From a virus, in the IMG/VR virus record IMGVR_UViG_3300038424_000036, positions 1 through 20,624 of that record: a stretch of 20,624 bases of DNA; one strand, given 5' to 3'. A program made the translations under genes and the position numbers. The notes under the pieces are model-generated. The model was not told where the DNA came from. It did no database searches and saw only the letters and a program-made list of their open reading frames with translations. Shown piece by piece: positions 1 to 5,583 of this stretch (its first letter is position 1; the number at the start of each line of letters is the position of its first letter).

Positions 1-1
1 G

Positions 2-1042
2 ATTCCCTTTGACAGGTGGAGCGGAATCTGGCCGAAGGGGAACGTTGCTCAGGACATCGAGCGTCCGCTCGAATGGGGATTGCCTGAAATGTATGAAGTT
101 ACTCCGCCGGGCGGATCGGTCACGTATGACGTTCACACGAGCCGCATCCTCAGATTCACCGGACCGGAAGTTCCGAAACCCGAGAACCAAGCGCAACTGT
201 ACTGGGGCATCTCCGTTCTTGAGATTGTGTACGAGGAACTGCGCAAGCGGGACAACGCCTCGTGGTCGATCCTGCAACTTCTTTTTCGAGCTCAGATTCT
301 TGCTCAGCGCAACAAGGAACTAGCCCAACTTTTGTCGGGCGTAGGCATGAGCCAAAAGGCGCTCCAGATGTTCGAGGCGCGCATGAACGCTCAGAACCAG
401 CTCCTGTCGAACCAATCCATGCTCATTCTGGGAGAGGACGGCGAACTTCAGAGCCATCAGTTCACGTTCAGTGGTCTGGCCGAAGTTTACGCTCAGTTTC
501 AGATGGATGTGGCAGGAGCAGCGGAGATTCCGGTCACGCGGTTGTTCGGGCGCACGATCACGGGCCTCGGGCAGTCGAACGATGCCGACGAGCGCATCTA
601 CGAGGAGAAAATCGCGCACGAGCAGCAGGACAAGCTGAAGCCGCAGCTCACCAAGCTCTATCCCGTGATCTGCATGAGCGTGCTGGGGGAAGTGCCGGAC
701 GACCTGGACTTCAAGTTTCCGTCTGTGCGCGTGTTGACCGAGGAGGACAAGTCGGAGATGACGACCAAGGCGTCAGCTCCCATCATCGCCTCATACAACG
801 CTGGCATCACGGGTCGCAAGACGACTCTCAAGGAGCTTCGCGAGCTATCCGACAAGACGGGCGTGTTCACCAACATCACGGACGAGCAGATCGACAAGGC
901 AGAAGAGGAGCCGGAGCTGCCGGGAGAAGGCATGGAGGGGGAGTTTAGCCGGGTCAACCCGCAGCGCGAGGAGAGGAAGCTGGCGCAAGGAGCGATGGAT
1001 TCGGAACCATCGAAGACCGACACTGTTGAGACGCGAGATTGA
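2..1042 (+). CDS. Phage portal protein, DUF1073 family (5' end outside window)
   Basis: The reading frame is open from base 2, so the start lies to the left; 346 residues are visible, ending at TGA 1040-1042. Portal proteins form the dodecameric ring at the capsid vertex through which DNA is packaged and to which the neck attaches. The C-terminal half carries the family pattern: a short glycine turn (GEDGE), then a helical segment leading to AAEIPVTRLFGRTITGLGQS, then a Y-E-E-K-I-x-H-E-Q-Q-D-x-L-K-P-Q helix, and a late FKFPSVRVLTEEDKSE segment. The tail is acidic and charged. A MuF-like head gene, protease/scaffold and capsid genes downstream fit a portal. Databases often label DUF1073 proteins 'Acb1 family anti-CBASS'; nothing here supports that role over portal. 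An internal ATG at position 80 is not the real start, because the homologous sequence continues upstream of it. Family call by eye, high confidence. Confidence 0.92.
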   Translation: MPFDRWSGIWPKGNVAQDIERPLEWGLPEMYEVTPPGGSVTYDVHTSRILRFTGPEVPKPENQAQLYWGISVLEIVYEELRKRDNASWSILQLLFRAQILAQRNKELAQLLSGVGMSQKALQMFEARMNAQNQLLSNQSMLILGEDGELQSHQFTFSGLAEVYAQFQMDVAGAAEIPVTRLFGRTITGLGQSNDADERIYEEKIAHEQQDKLKPQLTKLYPVICMSVLGEVPDDLDFKFPSVRVLTEEDKSEMTTKASAPIIASYNAGITGRKTTLKELRELSDKTGVFTNITDEQIDKAEEEPELPGEGMEGEFSRVNPQREERKLAQGAMDSEPSKTDTVETRD

Positions 1043-1048
1043 ACGCAC

Positions 1049-1270
1049 ATGCCCAAGCGCCGCATGTGCCGTAAGTGCGGGAAGCACCGGGCGATCTTCT
1101 GGCTCGGGCGTCTGGGGCACAGGCGCAAGGTGGCGGCGGACAAAGACCACGACCTGTGCATAGCGTGCTGGCGCGCGGCGCTGAACAAGGAATACTCCAC
1201 GGAACTTCGTGAAGCTTACCAATCGGACTCCGCACGAGATAAATTAGAATCGCTGAAACTTTACTCTTGA
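1049..1270 (+). CDS. Small basic protein with paired CxxC motifs (putative zinc ribbon)
   Basis: This 73-residue protein starts six bases after the portal stop. It has two cysteine pairs, C7/C10 (CRKC) and C37/C40 (CIAC), separated by 26 residues rich in Arg, Lys and His, which is the layout of a zinc-ribbon or zinc-finger knuckle. The C-terminal third is helical and charged, with no obvious domain. No strong Shine-Dalgarno is visible before ATG 1049, so translation may be coupled to the portal gene. The last codons overlap the TTGACA of the promoter at 1267. I do not recognise a named family. It could bind nucleic acid or simply be a structurally zinc-stabilised phage accessory protein. The conserved cysteine spacing argues that it is a real gene. 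Confidence 0.65.
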   Translation: MPKRRMCRKCGKHRAIFWLGRLGHRRKVAADKDHDLCIACWRAALNKEYSTELREAYQSDSARDKLESLKLYS

Positions 1271-1295
1271 CATTCCAAAGCGCTTTGGATATATT
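1267..1295 (+). promoter_or_regulatory. Sigma-70-type promoter of the ParB-like/exported-protein cassette
   Basis: TTGACA at 1267-1272 and TATATT at 1290-1295 are separated by exactly 17 bases, which is close to the consensus for a housekeeping sigma factor. The predicted transcription start, about seven bases beyond the -10, falls on or next to the ATG at 1302. The promoter sits at the junction where the sequence turns A+T-richer, as expected for a self-contained cargo cassette inserted in a late operon. Confidence 0.75.
1274..1289. promoter_or_regulatory. Perfect 16-bp palindromic operator between -35 and -10
   Basis: TCCAAAGCGCTTTGGA is identical to its reverse complement and fills 16 of the 17 spacer bases of the promoter at 1267-1295. 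A protein bound here would block RNA polymerase directly. The AAAGCGCTTT core resembles operators of LacI-type regulators, but that is only a resemblance. No LacI-like regulator is encoded in the window, so the factor would come from the host or from elsewhere in the phage. Confidence 0.7.
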
Positions 1296-1301
1296 CGCGT
1301 C

Positions 1302-1448
1302 ATGGCTAAAAATCCTCACGCGGTTGCCTTGGGTCGCAGGGGTGGGAAATCAAAGAGTGAAGCAAAGTTACGTGCGGTCCGTGAGAACGCTAAGAAGGGG
1401 GGAAGGCCAAAGAGAAAATTAAGAGGGAGCAGCGACAATGCAAACTAA
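1302..1448 (+). CDS. Short basic GRKGG-type phage peptide
   Basis: A 48-residue gene starts MAKNPHAVALGRRGGKSKSE and ends with a run of Lys, Arg and Gly. Its beginning matches a widespread family of tiny proteins starting MAKNPAAVALGRKGG-, common in phages and mobile elements and of unknown function; the basic charge suggests nucleic-acid binding. That recognisable N-terminus fixes the start at ATG 1302. No convincing Shine-Dalgarno precedes this ATG. The promoter at 1267-1295 predicts an mRNA starting at the ATG, so it is probably leaderless. The end overlaps the following ParB-like gene by 11 bases, in a different frame, suggesting translational coupling. Confidence 0.75.
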   Translation: MAKNPHAVALGRRGGKSKSEAKLRAVRENAKKGGRPKRKLRGSSDNAN

Positions 1449-2226
1449 ACTTGTAACTGTGAGTCCAAAGATGGCCATGGAGTTTTTAAGCGTGAACGTA
1501 CTCAACAGGCCAATCAGAGAATCCCTGGTCAGGTTATACGCCAGCGACATGAAAGAAGGTAGATGGAGAGTCACGCATCAGGGCATTGCCTTCGATGAAG
1601 ACAACAATCTTTTGGACGGTCAGCAACGGCTAAGCGCCATAATCTTGGCCGGAGTTTCAATTCAAATGCTGGTCACTTATGGCGTTCCGCGCTTTCACAA
1701 TGAAGGCATCGACATTGGAGCGAGGAGGAACTTTGCCGACACTGCCTGGTTTATGGGTAGGCTTAATGGCAATTCTGAATATCGTAAATGGTACGGAATT
1801 GTCGCTAGGGGGATGCATGTCGCCGCCTTTACTGGTCGTGTTCTTAGCTTTTCGATTCCGGCAGTTCTTGAATGGGCTAAGAAACATGACTCGGCAATCA
1901 CTTTTGCTTTGGAAACGTTCTCAAGACCGCATCAGTTCCCGGTTCACGTGAAGTGCCAACAGACGCTAGGTTCAGTTGCGAGAGCATTCTATAGTCAAGA
2001 TCACCCTAGGCTCAACTCGTTCGCAAACGTTTTGGCTACCGGCATGCCGGAATCTGAAGACGATGTGGCAGCCATCAAACTAAGAAACTATCTTATCCAG
2101 GGGACGGCTGATTATCGCCAGCTTCGCGCTCGCAAATGCGCCCGTGCTCTTATGGCTTTCTGTGTGAGAGAACGGCTCACTAAGCTCTATGATCCTGGCG
2201 ATCCTGTGTTTGAAATTCCTGAGTGA
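1438..2226 (+). CDS. ParB/Srx-fold-like protein
   Basis: This is a 262-residue protein. The N-terminal ~100 residues show the ParB-like nuclease/Srx fold pattern found in many phage and plasmid proteins: an N-R-x(n)-L-V-x-L-Y-A-x-D-M-x-x-G-x-W helix, then GIAFDEDNNLLDGQQRLSAI with D60-G61-Q62-Q63-R64 at the position of the nucleotide-binding GxxR motif of ParB, then a hydrophobic strand and IDIGARRNFAD (residues 91-101). The remainder is helical and not recognisable. ParB-fold domains bind or hydrolyse CTP/ATP, or serve as DNA-binding or nuclease modules; which activity applies here cannot be told. AGGGAG at 1424-1429, eight bases before ATG 1438, is a good ribosome site. It is the middle gene of a cassette with its own promoter. 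The DNA is A+T-richer than the flanking head genes, a sign of separate origin. Confidence 0.7.
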   Translation: MQTKLVTVSPKMAMEFLSVNVLNRPIRESLVRLYASDMKEGRWRVTHQGIAFDEDNNLLDGQQRLSAIILAGVSIQMLVTYGVPRFHNEGIDIGARRNFADTAWFMGRLNGNSEYRKWYGIVARGMHVAAFTGRVLSFSIPAVLEWAKKHDSAITFALETFSRPHQFPVHVKCQQTLGSVARAFYSQDHPRLNSFANVLATGMPESEDDVAAIKLRNYLIQGTADYRQLRARKCARALMAFCVRERLTKLYDPGDPVFEIPE

Positions 2227-2280
2227 AGTAGCGTCAGCAGCAGTGCGCGCCAAATCTGAGTAACTTGAGGAGAGGATGAA

Positions 2281-3177
2281 ATGAAACGCCGCAATTTCTT
2301 CGCATCAATGTTGGGTTCTATCTCGTGTATCCCAGGATTTTCGTCCATCGCATCGGTTGTGCCGGGCAGTTCGCAGATAAGCCGAAAGGAGTTTCACGAT
2401 CAATTCTTCAAAAACTCAAACGCCATAGCACTGAGTTTTGGCTCGGCTGACAATCGGCTGTATTCGAACTCCCGTGTTGAGCACAAGGATGAGAGCATGA
2501 AATTCACCAAGCTACGTTGTCGCCTAGCATTTGCCATTTGGAATCCTGCCCTGACTCACGTAGAGTTGGAGGGCATTCACGTCGATGACGGGTCTTCGCC
2601 ATTCATTAGTTTGGAGATAGGGCATTCTGCGGCAGTCTACAAGCAGGATGGAGACTATGACTGGCAGAATCTGGATAACTTCGTTGATTTTAAAAGTGAG
2701 CACTGCCCTCTCAGGGATGCGAATTGGAGAATGTTCACACAAATTATTAAGGACTTTCAATCAAGGGGTTCTGCTGAAACTGGCAACCCTCTACAAATTC
2801 AGGCCCTCAACTGGATTCGATCAATCGAAGTCGGAAGTCTTAAGTTGGATCGAACCAACTTCTATTCTTGGCAGCATGTGGTGAACGGGAAACCTGGATT
2901 GGATTACGGCGTTCAGGCCTTCTTCATTGGCCAGTCCTTGCACTACAAAGTTGACATCGAATACCGAGGGATTTCAGAAAAGCCAAAAATCTGTTGCTTT
3001 ATGAGCGAACCTGATACTTCCAAAATGGATTTCATGGGCGGCTACGAGGAACTTTCTCCGAAAAGCAGGAGCACCGTAGAAGACTGGATTTCCGGCCACG
3101 AGAAATGGTATTTAGAAAGGCGTGAAGATGCACGTGAGTCTATGAATGATAACACTGCATCAGATGTGTTAAGCTAA
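2281..3177 (+). CDS. Unknown protein with twin-arginine-like signal peptide
   Basis: This 298-residue protein begins MKRRNFFASMLGS, a twin-arginine-type pattern (RRxFF). A weakly hydrophobic stretch follows to about residue 28, and then a small-residue region (VVPGSS) that could hold a cleavage site. The mature part is soluble-looking, mixed alpha/beta and rich in Trp and aromatic residues (for example DYDWQNLDNF and YSWQHVV), with no repeats or further membrane segments. I do not recognise a family. The ribosome site is strong: GAGGAGAGG lies a few bases before ATG 2281. It follows the ParB-like gene after 54 bases and ends five bases before the MuF-like gene. A protein routed to the Tat system is not expected in a head operon, so it probably acts on the host envelope or outside the cell. 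The Tat call is tentative. Confidence 0.65.
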   Translation: MKRRNFFASMLGSISCIPGFSSIASVVPGSSQISRKEFHDQFFKNSNAIALSFGSADNRLYSNSRVEHKDESMKFTKLRCRLAFAIWNPALTHVELEGIHVDDGSSPFISLEIGHSAAVYKQDGDYDWQNLDNFVDFKSEHCPLRDANWRMFTQIIKDFQSRGSAETGNPLQIQALNWIRSIEVGSLKLDRTNFYSWQHVVNGKPGLDYGVQAFFIGQSLHYKVDIEYRGISEKPKICCFMSEPDTSKMDFMGGYEELSPKSRSTVEDWISGHEKWYLERREDARESMNDNTASDVLS

Positions 3178-3182
3178 TCGGC

Positions 3183-4016
3183 ATGGAGCCGAAGGATTGG
3201 ACCCCGCGACAACGGATCGAGAACGAGTACCGAAGCCTGATCGACCAACTCCTGCAAAAATACTTCACTCTGCCTGACTCGGCCACGCTCGGGGAGATCA
3301 CCGAGGCGCTGGTCAATTTCGGGAACGTGTCCCGCTTGTTCGAGGATGCGGCCACGTACATCGCCTCGCGGATGGCGACGCAGCTAATGGTCAGCAACGC
3401 TCGCTCTTGGCGCGAGGCGGCACGCATCGGGAGCCGCGGAAGGGAAATCTACAACGCTCTGCGGAGGGAAATGGGCACGAGGGTTGGAGTGCGCGTTGAC
3501 GAGATCGTGCGAGAGAACGCTCAACTGATCTCGTCCATCCCTTTTGATGTGCGGGAGTCAGTGAACGGTGAGATCGCCCGCATGGAGCGCGAGGGGTTGC
3601 GGCCTGAAGCCATCGCCAATGAGATTCGGCAGCGCGTGCCGGAGTTGACAAAGACGCGGGCCAAGCTCATCGCCAGGACCGAGACATCGAAGGCGGCCAC
3701 GGCGCTGACCCAGGCGCGAAGCGAGGACTTGGGGATTCCCGCCTATGTGTGGGAGACCAGCCGGGATGCCAGGGTGAGAGAATCGCACATGCTCATGCAG
3801 GGCGTGATCGTGTTCTGGATTGATCCTCCGGCGCCTGAGAGTTTGGCGCGCATCCCATCGAAGCTCGGTCACTATCATGCAGGCAACTGTCCGAACTGCC
3901 GATGTGACAGTTATCCCATCCTCAGGATTGAATCACTAGATTGGCCATGCAGAGTCTACAGGCAGGGCCGTATCCGGTCGATGACTCTGGCGAGATTCAG
4001 GGCGCTGACCGTTTAG
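3183..4016 (+). CDS. Phage MuF-like minor head protein
   Basis: This 277-residue protein has the SPP1 gp7/Mu gpF head-morphogenesis pattern in its C-terminal half: T-R-A-K-L-I-A-R-T-E-T (about 158-168), then Y-V-W-E-T-S-R-D-A-R-V-R-E-S-H (H202), and the closing GNCPNCRCDSYPI (C236, C239, C241). The R-x-x-H and NCRC elements are the hallmarks of this family. MuF proteins associate with the portal inside the procapsid and are few in number per virion. The N-terminal ~150 residues are helical. In the usual gene order this gene follows the portal directly; here the cargo cassette of 1267-3177 sits between them. Its stop overlaps the stop of the leftward gene 4013-4300, leaving no room for a terminator between them. 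Confidence 0.9.
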   Translation: MEPKDWTPRQRIENEYRSLIDQLLQKYFTLPDSATLGEITEALVNFGNVSRLFEDAATYIASRMATQLMVSNARSWREAARIGSRGREIYNALRREMGTRVGVRVDEIVRENAQLISSIPFDVRESVNGEIARMEREGLRPEAIANEIRQRVPELTKTRAKLIARTETSKAATALTQARSEDLGIPAYVWETSRDARVRESHMLMQGVIVFWIDPPAPESLARIPSKLGHYHAGNCPNCRCDSYPILRIESLDWPCRVYRQGRIRSMTLARFRALTV

Positions 4017-4300
4017 ATTTCCAGGCGGTCGCGGATGTCCAGGATCGCGTTCGCCAGTCTGACGATCATGAAATTATGATCCTCGATGCGATTAGCTAGA
4101 GGAACAAACTGCGGCTCTGGGCTTTTTCCCTCGGTGCTTTCTTTATTCCGAAGGATCGGGCTTAGACGCTCTTCTAAACAGCCCAAGACCTCCTGAGCGC
4201 CTTCGAGCGCGTTTTGTTGCCTGTCTAGCGCGGCGATCACTTGCTTTTCGGGTGTCTCATCAACTGCTGCATCTCTCATCACTTTAGATTTGTTCTTCAT
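4013..4300 (-). CDS. Small helical phage protein, leftward
   Basis: This 95-residue protein on the minus strand has a charged N-terminus, a long predicted helix or coiled coil (about residues 19-47, including QVIAALDRQQNALEGAQEVL and CLEERLSPIL), a polar linker, and a second helix near the end. The L-x-x-x-L-x-x-R-L-x-P-(I/V)-L pattern resembles small uncharacterised phage proteins, but I assign no function. The gene is well supported: on the minus strand AAAGGAGA lies about eight bases before the ATG (4300-4298), one of the best ribosome sites in the window. It follows the ribbon-helix-helix-like gene by 20 bases and probably shares its promoter. It points against the late operon and overlaps the MuF stop by four bases. 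Confidence 0.7.
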   Translation of the reverse strand: MKNKSKVMRDAAVDETPEKQVIAALDRQQNALEGAQEVLGCLEERLSPILRNKESTEGKSPEPQFVPLANRIEDHNFMIVRLANAILDIRDRLEI

Positions 4301-4320
4301 GTTAAGTCTCCTTTGTGATT

Positions 4321-4539
4321 TCAGAATTTGATTTCCTCTCTCTTGGCCATATCCCTCACGGCGAGTTCCAAAACGTGAGTTCTTCCCACGCCGAGCTTCT
4401 TTGCTAACGTTATGATGATCGTCTGCGCTTCGATGCTCAAGCGGAAGTGCTGCATCGACCGCTCGCTCAGGCTGATGCGGTGTGGGATCATGATTGGTTT
4501 TGGTGGTTTCGGGCGGATCGAATCAGGTTGGTTATTCAT
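4321..4539 (-). CDS. Ribbon-helix-helix-like DNA-binding protein, leftward
   Basis: With the start at 4539 this is a 72-residue protein. A proline-rich N-terminus is followed by a segment ending FRLSIEAQTIIITLAKKLGVGRTHVLELAVRDMAKREE. This resembles a CopG/Arc ribbon-helix-helix: a short strand, an alpha helix, then the LGVxRTxVLELAVR second helix. Such proteins dimerise and repress promoters, often their own. A longer frame begins at 4614, but the internal Met at 4539 fits a -10 element seven bases upstream (TATATT with a TGG extension), making 4539 the likelier start, probably on a leaderless message. There is no good Shine-Dalgarno. The adjacent leftward gene is not a recognisable toxin, so a toxin-antitoxin reading is not supported. 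Autoregulation is an inference. Confidence 0.6.
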   Translation of the reverse strand: MNNQPDSIRPKPPKPIMIPHRISLSERSMQHFRLSIEAQTIIITLAKKLGVGRTHVLELAVRDMAKREEIKF

Positions 4540-4546
4540 CTGAGAC

Positions 4547-4555
4547 AATATACCA
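4547..4555 (-). promoter_or_regulatory. Extended -10 promoter for the leftward pair
   Basis: Read on the minus strand, TGGTATATT (4555 to 4547) is an extended -10 element (TGn-TATATT). The start codon at 4539 begins seven bases further on, so the transcript should start at or near the AUG. No good -35 lies at 16-18 bases; TTGACT at 4565-4560 is too close. The surrounding 40 bases are A+T-rich compared with the flanking genes. Confidence 0.5.
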
Positions 4556-4625
4556 CACAAGTCAAATACAAATTCTAAAGATTGTGAATTGCGGCGTCGC
4601 CTTTGCGCTTGCATCGTCCAAAAGC

Positions 4626-4635
4626 GGTGTATGGT
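4626..4635 (+). promoter_or_regulatory. Promoter-like motif GGTGTATNNT, copy 1
   Basis: GGTGTATGGT contains a possible -10 (TATGGT, 4630-4635) preceded directly by TG. A start about seven bases later, near 4642, would give a leader of about 13 bases carrying GGAGG before the ATG at 4655. The best -35-like element, TTGCAT, is 15 bases upstream, which is short. The same ten-base pattern appears in two other intergenic gaps (9081 and 19890). Confidence 0.4.
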
Positions 4636-4654
4636 AGATACGTTGGAGGAACGA

Positions 4655-5308
4655 ATGGACCCATCACCTACCCAGGTTCTCTGTCAGGTTCCCGGCGAAT
4701 CAGCCACTCCTCAATACCTTCCGTTGTCAGAGGTGACGCGCGCGGTCGTGAAGACCGCGGCGAACCCGTACGTCGCCACCATCGCGGACGAGACGATCTT
4801 GTGTTGCGGGCTCTCCAATCAGGTCGTCACTCTGCCCACGGGCCCCGGCGTTCCCGTCGGAAAGACGTTCACGATCAAGGTGGTCGGTGCCGGAGTTCCC
4901 GTCAACGTCTGGGCTGCTCCTGACCCGGCGGGCGACAACGTCCCGATAGACGAATGGCAGGTCGCTTGGCCGAATGGAGGCAATTTTCAGCTTTGGAACG
5001 CTCCGTCCACCACTCAGAACGGAAGCGCGGTCACTCTGCGATGGGCAGGCCGCTACGTTTACGACGGCGTGATGAGCTCCACCGCCGCTCAGACGCATCT
5101 GAAATCCGCGAGCGCCGCGTTCACCGCCGACGACGTGGGAAGCGTGGTGAGAGTTGCGGGAGCGGGCGCGGGCGGCATCGATCTCATGGCCACCATATCG
5201 AGCCTAGTGAGCGCAACTGAGGTCGTCTTGGGCGGTTCATGCGCCACCACGGTGGCTGCGGCCCGTGTCAGCGTCGGAGCGCAGTACTGGGTGGTCGGCA
5301 AGGTCTAG
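4655..5308 (+). CDS. Putative head decoration/structural protein with beta-rich C-terminal module
   Basis: This 217-residue protein is set by the start at 4655, where TTGGAGGAA lies a few bases upstream; an in-frame ATG at 4589 has no such site. It has little charge and is rich in Val, Ala, Thr and Gly, typical of all-beta virion proteins. Residues ~30-110 form one beta region. Residues ~137-211 form a second module beginning DGVMSST, running through AAFTADDVGSVVRVAGAGAGG to a closing RVSVGA strand. This second module is clearly related to residues ~108-180 of the tail sheath protein (12072-13700). Similar AFTxADVG...VxGAGAxG modules occur in phage fibre and surface proteins. Position before the protease/scaffold suggests a capsid decoration or head-fibre role; that is inference. 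It begins the rightward head operon after the leftward pair. Confidence 0.6.
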   Translation: MDPSPTQVLCQVPGESATPQYLPLSEVTRAVVKTAANPYVATIADETILCCGLSNQVVTLPTGPGVPVGKTFTIKVVGAGVPVNVWAAPDPAGDNVPIDEWQVAWPNGGNFQLWNAPSTTQNGSAVTLRWAGRYVYDGVMSSTAAQTHLKSASAAFTADDVGSVVRVAGAGAGGIDLMATISSLVSATEVVLGGSCATTVAAARVSVGAQYWVVGKV

Positions 5309-5339
5309 GTTCCACGTAGAACGTCGAAGGTTTTGATTC

Positions 5340-5582
5340 ATGCCACTAAAGCAAGGCAGTTCGCAGGAAACGATCAGCCAGAACATCGCGACTGAGATCA
5401 GGCACGGGCACGATCCCAAGCAGGCGGCCGCGATTGCTTATGCTACGGCTCGCAAGGCAAAGGATTGTGATGCTGGCAAGTGCGGCATAGACGCCATCGT
5501 GGGTCAGTATCCGGTCCACAACGCCACGGGCATCCAGTGGCCTGTGACGGAAGGAACAGAAGTGCCTGGGAGCAAGAAGTGA
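5340..5582 (+). CDS. Small phage protein of the MPLKxGSS type
   Basis: This is an 80-residue protein starting [20 protein letters not shown], followed by [15 protein letters not shown]. This matches a very common small phage protein family (MPLKKGSSxxVIxxNIxTExxxGxxxxQAxAIAxxxA) of unknown function, usually found beside structural genes. Here the conserved 35-residue part is extended by a Cys-containing tail (DCDAGKC) and a short Gly/Thr-rich end. AAGG lies about nine bases before the start. The next gene begins one base after its stop, so the two are probably translationally coupled. I see no catalytic motif. Confidence 0.7.
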   Translation: MPLKQGSSQETISQNIATEIRHGHDPKQAAAIAYATARKAKDCDAGKCGIDAIVGQYPVHNATGIQWPVTEGTEVPGSKK

Positions 5583-5583
5583 G

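Noticed and set aside
2-1042. Anti-CBASS (Acb1) role for the DUF1073 protein.
   Set aside because: Database names sometimes transfer this label to the whole family. The visible sequence and its position in the head operon fit a portal, and nothing here shows the nuclease activity.
4321-4539. RHH-like gene plus small neighbour as a toxin-antitoxin pair.
   Set aside because: The neighbour (4013-4300) has no toxin fold or motif I recognise, and the usual overlap or coupling is missing (20-base gap).
5309-5339. Near-palindrome GTTCCACGTAGAAC after the decoration gene as an operator.
   Set aside because: It has internal mismatched positions, no promoter beside it, and can arise by chance.
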